Shown here one piece after another: positions 35,122 through 43,442 of a stretch of DNA of 64,000 nucleotides (position 1 is the stretch's first letter; every line of letters starts with the position of its first letter). The notes under the pieces were generated by a model. The model ran no database searches, had not been told where the DNA came from, and was given only the letters and a program-made list of their open reading frames with translations. Made by a program: the position numbers and the translations under genes. Origin of the DNA: SYLG01 sp965226945 (GTDB lineage Bacteria > Planctomycetota > Planctomycetia > Gemmatales > Gemmataceae); contig OZ245717.1 of NCBI GenBank assembly GCA_965226945.1, forward strand, positions 4,960,001 through 5,024,000. The letters run 5' to 3'.

Positions 35122-36120
35122 TCAATCTATAACCTCGTTCCCAGTTGCCACTCCGTCGGTCTTCGCTCGCTTGTTGGCGGCCTTCTTCTTGACGGGCGGG
35201 GCATGCTTCCAACGCCGGTGCAGCCACAGGTATTGTTCCGGATGGCGGCGAATGATCCGCTCCAGCGCGCGGGTGAATCGTTCCGTGAGCGCCTTGCAGC
35301 CATCAGGTCGCTCAAGGTATTCGTCGGGATGGATGATATCTTCGATTTCGATGCGGTAATGCAAGGGCTTGCCGACTCGCGGCGTGCCGACCACGAGCAT
35401 CGGCACCTTGTATTCCAGGGCCAGGAAGGCGACCGCCTTGTGCGTCGAGGCCGGCCGGCCAAAGAAATCGACGAAGACACCTTTGGGACCTGCATCCTGG
35501 TCGGCGAGCGTGGCCAGCTTACCTCCCTTGGAAAGCACCTCTTCAATCAGTTCGAAATCGCCCTTTTTGGCGAGGATCTTTTGACCCGTGCGTTCGCGGA
35601 AATCGAGCAAGAACTTTTCCAGATAGGGATTGTCCAATACCCGGGCGATCGCGTAGCTGGAGATGCCCACCAGACCCATTAAGTAACCGCCGATTTCCCA
35701 GTTGCCATGATGCGAAGTGACCAGGATGAGCGGCTTGTCTTCCAGAAGCATGGGAATGACCGTATCGGGCCGGTCCAGTTCCAGGTAGGTGCGCCAGTTG
35801 TGCGGGCGAAGGATCCGGGGAAGGAGAATGATCTCGACGAGCAGCAGGCAGAAATGGTTGTAGACGGCGCGGATATGTTCTTTCAGCTTGGCCGCTTGAT
35901 CAGGATTCTTTTCGTGGTGGGCGTAGAGCTCGGGAAAGGCAAACACCAAGTTTTCCGCGGCGACTTTGCGATGCCGTTTGTCGACGGCGTGCACGACCCA
36001 GGCGAGCGTGCCCGCAAAGGAGAAGGCCCATTCACGCGGCACCGCTTGAATCAAGGCGACCATGACCCTGACGATCAGGTAGATGAGGTAGTCAACGGTG
36101 CGATTGCGGGCTTTGGCCAT
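35122..36120 (-). CDS. LpxL/HtrB-like lysophospholipid acyltransferase
   Basis: A 332-residue membrane-associated acyltransferase with an N-terminal hydrophobic segment (YLIYLIVRVMVALIQAV). The HX4E catalytic motif is SHHGNWE (about 137-143), followed by a basic/acceptor block FGRPASTHKA. In Gram-negative bacteria LpxL and LpxM transfer a secondary acyl chain to lipid A. A similar role, or acylation of another envelope lipid, is likely here; the substrate is not determined. The start at 36120 follows AGGA; the longer frame to 36153 adds 11 residues without support. Confidence 0.88.
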   Translation of the reverse strand: MAKARNRTVDYLIYLIVRVMVALIQAVPREWAFSFAGTLAWVVHAVDKRHRKVAAENLVFAFPELYAHHEKNPDQAAKLKEHIRAVYNHFCLLLVEIILLPRILRPHNWRTYLELDRPDTVIPMLLEDKPLILVTSHHGNWEIGGYLMGLVGISSYAIARVLDNPYLEKFLLDFRERTGQKILAKKGDFELIEEVLSKGGKLATLADQDAGPKGVFVDFFGRPASTHKAVAFLALEYKVPMLVVGTPRVGKPLHYRIEIEDIIHPDEYLERPDGCKALTERFTRALERIIRRHPEQYLWLHRRWKHAPPVKKKAANKRAKTDGVATGNEVID

Positions 36121-36327
36121 AAGGGCGACATCCTGTACGCGGCGAAATTCCATCCCATCGAATGCAACGCCTCAAGGCAATAGCGAAACGAAAGGCAGCG
36201 GAATGGACCAAAACAAGGGCAGGGAGGACGGAATTGGCACCAAATTGGTGCCGATTTGCCCTTTCTTGCCGATCCATCTACACTAATTACAGCTTCAACG
36301 ATCCGTTTGCACAAGGAAAGCGCTGCT

Positions 36328-36735
36328 ATGGCCGGGGTGAACCCCTATATCCAACCGACCAAATTCGAGTCGGCTCAAAAAAAATACCAGATCATCTTTT
36401 TACCGATGAGGAAGGTCATTGAAGTCGATCCGGCCAAAGTTCCCTACGGCCGCACCGGATTGCCTGGCAGCATCCTCGACATCGCCATGTCGCACGATTT
36501 GAGCGTCGACCATGCCTGCGGCGGCGTTTGCGCCTGCTCGACTTGTCATGTGATCGTGCGCAAGGGCCTCGAATTTTGCAACGAAGCCACCGACGACGAG
36601 CTGGACATGCTCGACGACGCCCGGGGCCTGACCATCGAATCGCGTCTCGCCTGCCAGTGCGTGCCCAACGGCAAGGGGGACATTGAAGTCGAAATCCCCG
36701 AATGGAACCGCAACCTGGTCAAGGAAGATCATTGA
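36328..36735 (+). CDS. ISC-type 2Fe-2S ferredoxin
   Basis: A 135-residue small redox protein. Four cluster cysteines follow the ISC pattern C-x5-C-x2-C: Cys64, Cys70 and Cys73 in HACGGVCACSTC, then Cys109 in LACQC. Extra Cys68 and Cys111 are also in this region. The downstream EWNRN tail is typical of Fdx proteins that supply electrons to iron-sulfur cluster assembly. The start at 36328 follows AAGGAA; the frame to 36256 adds a stretch with no support. No hscA or iscU lies nearby. Confidence 0.9.
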   Translation: MAGVNPYIQPTKFESAQKKYQIIFLPMRKVIEVDPAKVPYGRTGLPGSILDIAMSHDLSVDHACGGVCACSTCHVIVRKGLEFCNEATDDELDMLDDARGLTIESRLACQCVPNGKGDIEVEIPEWNRNLVKEDH

Positions 36736-36805
36736 TCGGGAACCTGGGCGATTCGAATCGGTCTTGTCAGTTTTCTTAACTTGCGCAGGCAGATGAAGGA
36801 AGGAT

Positions 36806-36824
36806 GGTTCCCGTGCAGGGAACC
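36806..36824 (+). terminator. Hairpin after the ferredoxin gene
   Basis: GGTTCCC pairs with GGGAACC over a five-base loop, 70 bases after the ferredoxin stop. There is no T-tract, so this is a weak terminator call. Confidence 0.35.
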
Positions 36825-36929
36825 GGCCTCTTTGAAGCTGCCTGTCGTTGATTGCGGAATTTCTCTTTTCGTCGTTTGCCTGCTCTGGGGTTTCCCTACA
36901 AACCCAAAAACCCCAGAGAGCCAACACCC

Positions 36930-38594
36930 ATGCTCCCTTCCGCGAGTCACTCCTTTGCTCCGCGCGCTACCCGGCGTGGGTTTCTAGTTGCCGCTTTGGC
37001 TTCTGGTCTGGCTTCAGGATCGCCTTTTCTTCACGCTGCCGCAGCCGTGCCGCGCGCTGACGACGAACAAACTTTCGAACTCGATGAACTCACGCTGACC
37101 GACCTGCAAGCAGGAATGCAATCGGGTAAGTGGACCTCGCGCGGCCTTGCCGAAAAATACCTCGAACGCATCGAGGCGATCGATCGCCGAGGGCCGCACC
37201 TCAATAGCGTGATCGAGGTCAATCCCGATGCGCTCACCCTGGCCGACGAGTTGGACAAGGAACGCAAGGAGAGGGGATCGCGCGGCCCCTTGCATGGAAT
37301 TCCCATCCTGATCAAGGACAACATCGACACCGCCGACAAGATGGCAACCACCGCCGGGTCGCTTGCCCTGGTCGGTTCCCGCCCCAAGAAAGATGCCTTT
37401 CTGGTCACGCAATTGCGTGGCGCGGGAGCGCTGATCCTGGGCAAAACCAATTTGAGTGAATGGGCCAACGCCCGTTCGACCAGTTCCACAAGCGGCTGGA
37501 GCGGTCGCGGCGGACTGACCAAAAATCCTTACGCGCTTGATCGAAATCCGTCGGGTTCAAGCTCCGGTTCCGGCGTGGCGGTGGCGGCCAACCTATGCGC
37601 CGCGGCAATCGGCACCGAGACCGACGGTTCGATCTTGTCTCCGGCCTCCACGAACGGCCTTGTCGGTCTGAAGCCGACCATCGGACTGGTTAGCCGCAGC
37701 GGCGTGATCCCCATCTCTCACACCCAAGATACCGCCGGACCGATGACACGCACCGTGAAGGATGCCGCCCTCCTTTTGACCGCGCTGGCAGGTATTGACC
37801 GGGAAGACAAGATATCTCCCTCAAGCGGCGGCCAGGGGGCCAAAGACTATGTCACGTTCTTGAAGGAGGACGGCCTGAGGGGGGCGCGGATCGGCGTCGC
37901 GCGCAACTACTTTGGTTTTCACCCCGGCGTCGAGACCGTGATGGAGAATGCGCTCAAGGCGCTGAAAGATCAGGGGGCGATCCTGATCGAGACGACGGAG
38001 TTGCCCAAGTCCGATCAATTCTCAAGCGCCGAATTGACGGTGTTCGAATACGAAATGAAGGCCGGGGTGAATGCGTACCTAGCCAAACTAGGCGATCGCG
38101 CCCCGGTGAAAACGCTGAAAGAGGTCATCGACTTCAACAAAACCCATGCGACCCAAGAGCTTCCCTATTTTGGCCAGGAGTTGTTGATTCGCATGCAGGC
38201 CAAGGGTTCGCTTGAGAGCTACGAATACATCGAAGCGCTTGCCAAATGCCGCCGCTTGAGCCGCACCGAGGGGATCGACCCGGTGATGGAAAAGCATCAT
38301 CTCGATGCGATCATCGCGCCCGGCTGTGGACCCGCTTGTGTCACCGATCTCTTGCTCGGAGACCGCGGCGCGGGGGGCGACATCATTTCCATTGCCGCGG
38401 TCGCCGGTTACCCAAGCATCACGGTCCCGGCCGGGCATTTCTATGGCTTGCCCATTGGTCTTTGCTTCATCGGTAAGCCCTGGAGCGAGCCCAAACTCTT
38501 GCAGCTCGCCTACGGCTTTGAACAGGCCACGAAAGCGCGCAGGCCGCCTCGATTCTTGCCGACCGCTGACTTAGGCAGACCGAGCCGCGGTTAA
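36930..38594 (+). CDS. Amidase-signature hydrolase with Tat signal
   Basis: A 554-residue exported amidase. The N-terminus has a twin-arginine motif (RATRRGFLVAAL, residues 12-23), so it is likely sent through the Tat system. The Ser-cisSer-Lys triad is visible as Lys129 (ILIKDN), Ser210 in PSGSSSGSG and Ser234 in TDGSIL. It belongs with the amidase-signature family that hydrolyses amide bonds; GatA is a distant member. The signal sequence makes a role in glutamyl-tRNA amidation unlikely. The start at 36930 is inferred from the Tat signal. Confidence 0.88.
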   Translation: MLPSASHSFAPRATRRGFLVAALASGLASGSPFLHAAAAVPRADDEQTFELDELTLTDLQAGMQSGKWTSRGLAEKYLERIEAIDRRGPHLNSVIEVNPDALTLADELDKERKERGSRGPLHGIPILIKDNIDTADKMATTAGSLALVGSRPKKDAFLVTQLRGAGALILGKTNLSEWANARSTSSTSGWSGRGGLTKNPYALDRNPSGSSSGSGVAVAANLCAAAIGTETDGSILSPASTNGLVGLKPTIGLVSRSGVIPISHTQDTAGPMTRTVKDAALLLTALAGIDREDKISPSSGGQGAKDYVTFLKEDGLRGARIGVARNYFGFHPGVETVMENALKALKDQGAILIETTELPKSDQFSSAELTVFEYEMKAGVNAYLAKLGDRAPVKTLKEVIDFNKTHATQELPYFGQELLIRMQAKGSLESYEYIEALAKCRRLSRTEGIDPVMEKHHLDAIIAPGCGPACVTDLLLGDRGAGGDIISIAAVAGYPSITVPAGHFYGLPIGLCFIGKPWSEPKLLQLAYGFEQATKARRPPRFLPTADLGRPSRG

Positions 38595-38685
38595 TTCCTG
38601 GGCTCGCTTGCGTAAGAAAGTGAATTCCACGATTTGAGTTTCCTGCCCTCTCTTCTTCCTCCCTCTTTCTTGTTTGGGGCGAATT

Positions 38686-39828
38686 ATGACAAGATTGGTT
38701 TTCACCACCCGTGTAACCGCGTTTTGCCTCTTTGTTCTGGGATCGGTCAAGGGACCTTTCGTCGGCACTCTTGCAGCCCGGCCGCCTCAGGATGCCGATT
38801 GGGTCAAGGTGATTGAGGATAGCCGCGCCATCAAAATCGAAACGGACAAACTCGAAGCGGTCATCCCGAAGAACAACCCCAAGCAGTGGATGACGGGAAT
38901 CGAAAAGCAGTCGTTTGTCGATAAGGCGACCGGCTTTCGCGAGGTGGGGGATGGCTTGATGGTCATCGACTGGCTCATGGAACCCGGCAGCGATGAAGCC
39001 TGGGCGGATAAGGTGTTTGCCGCCGATGGCAATGGTGTCGGCCGCTACACCTGGCATACCAACCCCGCGGATGCGGCCCGGCAGTCCTACGCGCTCATGG
39101 CGCATGGCAGTAACAATCGCAAGCGGATGATCGAAGGTCCCCAGCTTTGCCACCGGATGAAACCGGTGCAGCCGCAGGTGATTCGCGGCAAGGATTTTGT
39201 CGCGGTGAAAACCCAATACAAGTTCGAATACGCCGCGCCGGGCCGCAAGACAGGTTCGGGGTGGACGCAATTGATCGTCTTCCCGAAGGGCCAGCGCTAC
39301 TTCTTGCTCATGGACAAGATCGACAGCGTCAACGATTCACCCGAGATGATCCTTCGCAACGACACCCCCGGCTGCATCCGCCACATCAAGGGAGACACCT
39401 TCAGCGAAGTCTACTTGAGCTACCTGAGCGGCCCCAAAGGCGTGCGCATTCCCTCAAGCGAATTCTTCACGCCATTTCCTCCCGATCTGAAATTCGGCTA
39501 CCGCCGCGACACGCACAAGACTCCCGAGACCTTCATTCGCGCCTACCACCTGAAGGACAAGGCAACCGGCAAGGACGGTCCCTGGCTGGCCGGTTTGACA
39601 TTGGACCCCTCGGTGGTTTACGAAGCCTGGGCCAGCCAACGCCCTGGCGACATCATCGTCATGATCGAGGAGATTCATGGCAAACCGACCAAGGCGGGAG
39701 ATTCTTTCAGCGCGGCGCACATCGTCGGCTACTTCGACAACATCGACGAGATGCACAAGGTCTACGACCAGAACAAGGGGCACACGGCTCTCCAGGCCGA
39801 TGCCTCGGGGTGGAAGTTGCTGAAATAA
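38686..39828 (+). CDS. Secreted protein of unknown function
   Basis: A 380-residue protein with a signal sequence (TRLVFTTRVTAFCLFVLGSV, then VGTLAA). The mature part has a beta-rich pattern with repeated aromatic motifs (GVGRYTWHTN, GSGWTQLIVF, YFLLMDKIDSV, YLSYLSGPKG and DGPWLAGLTLDPSVVYEAW), similar to sugar-binding or glycan-processing folds of planctomycete secreted proteins, but I recognise no family with confidence. ATG at 38686 is preceded by GGGGCG. The gene is followed by the ADP-ribosylglycohydrolase gene on the same strand, 35 bases away. Confidence 0.65.
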   Translation: MTRLVFTTRVTAFCLFVLGSVKGPFVGTLAARPPQDADWVKVIEDSRAIKIETDKLEAVIPKNNPKQWMTGIEKQSFVDKATGFREVGDGLMVIDWLMEPGSDEAWADKVFAADGNGVGRYTWHTNPADAARQSYALMAHGSNNRKRMIEGPQLCHRMKPVQPQVIRGKDFVAVKTQYKFEYAAPGRKTGSGWTQLIVFPKGQRYFLLMDKIDSVNDSPEMILRNDTPGCIRHIKGDTFSEVYLSYLSGPKGVRIPSSEFFTPFPPDLKFGYRRDTHKTPETFIRAYHLKDKATGKDGPWLAGLTLDPSVVYEAWASQRPGDIIVMIEEIHGKPTKAGDSFSAAHIVGYFDNIDEMHKVYDQNKGHTALQADASGWKLLK

Positions 39829-39863
39829 AAAAACTCGTTAAGAGATATTTGAGGTCGAAAAAC

Positions 39864-40631
39864 GTGATCGGCGCCATCGCGGGGGACATCACTGGCTCGG
39901 TCCATGAAACGATGGCCACCAAGACCAAGCGGTTTCCCCTGTTCACTCCCGAGTCCTCCTTTACCGACGACACGGTGTTGACCGTGGCGGTCGCGGAAGT
40001 CCTGCTCGACGGCGGCGATTACCGAAGCGCGTTTCAAAAGTATTACGCGGCCTACCCCGACGAAGGCTATGGCCAACAGTTCAAACTCTGGTGCGACCTG
40101 GGACGGACCAAACCCTACAACAGTTGGGGCAATGGTTCGGCCATGCGCGTGAGTCCGGTGGGATTCTTTTTCGACACCATGGAAGCAACCCTCGCGGAAG
40201 CAAAGCGCTCCGCGGTGGTGACCCACAATCATCCGCTGGGTGTGAAAGGGGCTCAGGCCACCGCGGCGGCGGTATTTCTTGCGCGCCAGCGGCCGGCGAA
40301 AGAGGAGATCGCCCAGTTCATCGAAAAGGAATTCGGCTACCGGCTGGACCAATCCCTCAAAAGCGTGAGGCGCACCTTTCTGTTCGATGTATCCTGCGAA
40401 GGGACTGTGCCCTGGGCGATTCGGGCCTTCCTCGAAGCTGACGACTATGAAGATGCGGTGCGCAATGCGATCTCGCTCGGTGGCGATGCCGACACGCTTG
40501 CGTGCATCGCGGGCGCCGTGGCGGGCGCTTATTACGGAGTGCCCGAGACAATCCGTACGGAAGCAAGGAATCGGTTGGACGATCGCCTTCGTCAGGTTTT
40601 GGATCGCTTTGAGCAGAAGTTCGGGAATTAG
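39864..40631 (+). CDS. ADP-ribosylglycohydrolase family protein (DraG/ARH-like)
   Basis: A 255-residue protein of the DraG/ARH fold. The di-metal residues are visible as FTDDTVLTVAVAE (residues about 35) and GGDADTLACIAGA (about 207-219), and GNGSAMRVSPVG lies between. Such enzymes remove ADP-ribose from arginine or other groups on proteins, or act on related glycosides. The start is GTG at 39864, with GAGG nine bases before it; the much longer open frame upstream lies inside the preceding gene. The gene probably forms an operon with the secreted protein gene. Confidence 0.88.
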   Translation: MIGAIAGDITGSVHETMATKTKRFPLFTPESSFTDDTVLTVAVAEVLLDGGDYRSAFQKYYAAYPDEGYGQQFKLWCDLGRTKPYNSWGNGSAMRVSPVGFFFDTMEATLAEAKRSAVVTHNHPLGVKGAQATAAAVFLARQRPAKEEIAQFIEKEFGYRLDQSLKSVRRTFLFDVSCEGTVPWAIRAFLEADDYEDAVRNAISLGGDADTLACIAGAVAGAYYGVPETIRTEARNRLDDRLRQVLDRFEQKFGN

Positions 40632-40675
40632 GCTCCTGGCGATCGCCTTCTTGTCAATTTGCATTGGACTCAAAC

Positions 40676-41296
40676 ATGGTGAAGACCAATGCCTGGGCCA
40701 AATCGTTGGGGATATCCAGCGATGAAAGCTTGGCGCCAGTGGATGGGGGTTCCGAGACCTACAAGCGCACCGCACGGGAGGTTGCCGTCCGTTCATTGAT
40801 CCTTCAAGGTGTGGTGGCGGTCGCTTCGGGAGTTGGTCCCGAGCCCATTGTCGCCTGGTTCAGAGATCAATCCATTTGGGAGCAGACGACTCCTGAGGAA
40901 AGGGTGTTCCTGGCCAAGAAGAAACGATCGGCCGAACTGCGCGACGTCATGGCCTGGCATATGGAGGCCGAGTGGATGCTGCTTTGGATGATCGGAAAGG
41001 TGCAGGCGTTGGGATTACCGACCAAACTCTGCGATTCCCGGCAACTGGTCGAGGAAATCATTCCTCCTTTGGGGGCCGACCTGGGAGACTTTATTGCGAA
41101 GGCTCAATTGAGAGAACCCGGCGTTCTCCTTGCCGAGGATGACCGGACCTACAACCTCTGGTGCCATGCCCAAAAGGCCAAGAAAACCCGAACGCTGCCA
41201 TCCGATTTGAATCTCGATGTTCTCTATGAGCGGCGTTACGCCTTCGAATGGCTGGACGGCAATCAGGAATGGGACGACGTCACGTGCGATGCTTGA
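40676..41296 (+). CDS. DUF4272 family protein
   Basis: A 206-residue soluble protein with a helical, aromatic-rich pattern typical of DUF4272: TAREVAVRSLILQGVV, ELRDVMAWHMEAEWMLLWMIGKVQALG, then LYERRYAFEWLDGNQEWDDV at the end. The family's role is not known to me. The ATG at 40676 gives MVKTNAWAK; a TTG twelve bases upstream is in frame. The upstream gene is 44 bases away on the same strand, so it may belong to the same transcript. Confidence 0.75.
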   Translation: MVKTNAWAKSLGISSDESLAPVDGGSETYKRTAREVAVRSLILQGVVAVASGVGPEPIVAWFRDQSIWEQTTPEERVFLAKKKRSAELRDVMAWHMEAEWMLLWMIGKVQALGLPTKLCDSRQLVEEIIPPLGADLGDFIAKAQLREPGVLLAEDDRTYNLWCHAQKAKKTRTLPSDLNLDVLYERRYAFEWLDGNQEWDDVTCDA

Positions 41297-41516
41297 ACTG
41301 TTCTTCAAGGAAATCGCTGCAATGAAGTGGCTTGAAGGAGCCGATCGTTGATCCTTTCTTTTGCCCTGTTTGTTCCAAAACCCGTCCAATAAAACTTGAA
41401 ATCGCCACTTTCGATCGTTAGATTGGTAAAAAATCGTTCATTGAAGTCGGCTTGATATTCGATTGTGGAATCAGGGCAGAGAAAAGAACGCATTTCTAGG
41501 AAAAGGAAATGACGCC

Positions 41517-42209
41517 ATGTCGCGCATCTTGGGCTCGGCTGTTGCATTCTCCCTGATCGGTTTCGCCTTCGCCGCCCCGGTGCCCGAGCGGGACGAAAGG
41601 AAGGACCAGGAGGAAGCTCTGGTGTCGATTCGCCGGTTAGGAGGCCAAATCTATTTCGACTATCAGCGAATTGCCAATAGCCGACGAATCAATGTCTTTG
41701 ATCCGATGGCCAACCCCAAGGATCCCAAGGCTTTTCATCCCATCATTTTCTTGAGCTTGCGCGATGCCAACCTGACCGACAAAGATCTCAAATTCTTGCC
41801 GCTCCTTCCTCACCTGGAAATGCTGGACTTGACCAACACCCCCATCACCGGCGCCGGCATGGTGCATGTGAAGCCTCTGTCCAAATTGCGCGTTCTTGCC
41901 TTGTGGAAAACGCAGGTCGACGATCAAGGCCTCGCGCAGATCAAAGATCTGGATAAAATGTGGCAATTAATCCTTGATGAAACCAAGGTTACCGATGAGG
42001 GATTAAAATATCTTGCAAAAATGAATGGACTGGAAGATTGGCTTGGTCTGTGCAACGATCAAATCACCGATGATGGCCTCAAAAGTCTGACTCATTTGCA
42101 TAAATTGCGCACTTTAAATTTGAGGGGAACCAAGGTCACCAAGAAAGGGGCGAAAACACTACAAAAGTCTCTTCCTATGACCGATATTTCCCGCGGTCCT
42201 CCCATTTAG
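41517..42209 (+). CDS. Secreted leucine-rich-repeat protein
   Basis: A 230-residue protein with a signal sequence (SRILGSAVAFSLIGFAFAAPVPE). From about 95 it holds leucine-rich repeats of the LRR-RI-like type, each about 24 residues: LSLRDANLTDKDLKFLP, LDLTNTPITGAGMVHVKP, LALWKTQVDDQGLAQIKD, LILDETKVTDEGLKYLAK and LNLRGTKVTKKGAKTL. LRRs of this kind are common in planctomycete surface proteins and bind other proteins. The ATG at 41517 follows AAGGAAA. Role unknown. Confidence 0.82.
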   Translation: MSRILGSAVAFSLIGFAFAAPVPERDERKDQEEALVSIRRLGGQIYFDYQRIANSRRINVFDPMANPKDPKAFHPIIFLSLRDANLTDKDLKFLPLLPHLEMLDLTNTPITGAGMVHVKPLSKLRVLALWKTQVDDQGLAQIKDLDKMWQLILDETKVTDEGLKYLAKMNGLEDWLGLCNDQITDDGLKSLTHLHKLRTLNLRGTKVTKKGAKTLQKSLPMTDISRGPPI

Positions 42210-42279
42210 TCACGGTAGGTTGGTCGAGACGTGTTGGAAATGGGTTTGGCGTCTCCTGATTCGGTTTTCTTTTGGTTCC

Positions 42280-43317
42280 TTACTTTTTCGAGTCGCTTTT
42301 GTCGCGCACGCAGCGAAACCCGTTATGACTTAATCCGGTGTCTGGTGCTCCATGCATGCGCCAGGCGACTCGGTATCGTTGACAGTAGTTTTCCGCACAC
42401 AGAAATGAACCGCCTCGCTGGACGCGCACGGGGGTGCGGTTGCCATGAGGGTCGAGCGGCTCTTCCGGGCCCACGGGATTGCTGAAAACCTGACCCGGTG
42501 GCGCGGACTTGACCCGCGTGCTGTAGGTATCGGGCCGGTACCAGTCGCGGCACCATTCCCAGGCATTCCCCGCCATGTCGTAGAGGCCGTAACCGTTGGG
42601 CGGGTACGACTTGACCGGCGCCGTACCGGTGTAGCCGTCGGTCGCGGTGTTTTCGTTCGGAAAATTCCCCTGCCAGATGTTCGCCCTCGGTGGCCCCTCG
42701 AAAGGGGAATCGTCGCCCCAGGTGTAGGATTTGCTTTTTAGCCCACCGCGGGCGGCGTACTCCCATTCCGCCTCGGTGGGCAACCGTTTGTTCGCCCACT
42801 TGGCGTAAGCCACCGCATCGTCCCAGGCAATGTACACGACCGGATGATTGGCCCTGGCTTGCCAGGCGGATCCCGGTCCTTCGGGGTGACGCCAGCTATA
42901 GCCAGGCTGAAAGACCCACCATTTCAGGCAGTCCTTGCAATCGACGACTTCACCTACCGGTGGCTTGAAGACGCCGGCCCCTGGTTCGAGGCTGGTCAAG
43001 TTGACCCCAGGAAAATCCCGTGGATTGAGAGGCCGCTCGGCAATCGTCATGTAACCGGTTGCCGCAACGAAGCGGGCATATTCTGCGTTGGTCACCTCGG
43101 TGGCATCCATGTAAAAACCAGTCAGGCGCACACGATGGGGAGGCGAACAGCCGCCGCTTTGTGCCGAGTCCGTGCCTTCCCCCATTTCGAATTCACCACC
43201 TTCAATCCAGACCATATCCGGTTCGGGCGGCTCTTGCATCAGCCAGGCCAGGGCACCGAAGGCGCCAAGGCCGGCGGCAAGAATGATCGTGGGGGGCAAC
43301 CAGGAAGATGCTTTCAT
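42280..43317 (-). CDS. Formylglycine-generating-enzyme-like protein with both active-site cysteines
   Basis: A 345-residue SUMF1/FGE-sulfatase-modifying-factor protein with an N-terminal membrane anchor (PPTIILAAGLGAFGALAWLM). The fold motifs are WIEGGEFEMG, TEVTNAEYARFV, HPVVYIAWDDAVAYAKWANKRLPTEAEWEYAARGG and GNAWEWCRDW. Cys307 and Cys312 (GGSFLCAENYCQRYR) match the copper-binding active-site pair of true FGE (GGSYMCHxSYCYRYR), which most SUMF1-domain proteins lack. It is thus likely catalytically active, converting cysteine in sulfatases to formylglycine. No sulfatase gene is in the window. It starts 9 bases inside the upstream GH32 frame, on the other strand. Confidence 0.88.
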   Translation of the reverse strand: MKASSWLPPTIILAAGLGAFGALAWLMQEPPEPDMVWIEGGEFEMGEGTDSAQSGGCSPPHRVRLTGFYMDATEVTNAEYARFVAATGYMTIAERPLNPRDFPGVNLTSLEPGAGVFKPPVGEVVDCKDCLKWWVFQPGYSWRHPEGPGSAWQARANHPVVYIAWDDAVAYAKWANKRLPTEAEWEYAARGGLKSKSYTWGDDSPFEGPPRANIWQGNFPNENTATDGYTGTAPVKSYPPNGYGLYDMAGNAWEWCRDWYRPDTYSTRVKSAPPGQVFSNPVGPEEPLDPHGNRTPVRVQRGGSFLCAENYCQRYRVAWRMHGAPDTGLSHNGFRCVRDKSDSKK

Positions 43318-43442
43318 GTAACCAGTTTATGCCACGACAACGGGAAGGTCTTCTCAAGGGAAGGAACCGATCGGCAATTCGCTTCGTCCATTTTCCTTAT
43401 AGTGTCCCATATTCCCCCCTCCTCGATTCCGGGAGCCTCCCC

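Noticed and set aside
39147..39863. Long N-terminal extension of the ADP-ribosylglycohydrolase frame
   Set aside because: It overlaps the preceding secreted protein gene in another frame and has no ribosome site; GTG 39864 is the better start.
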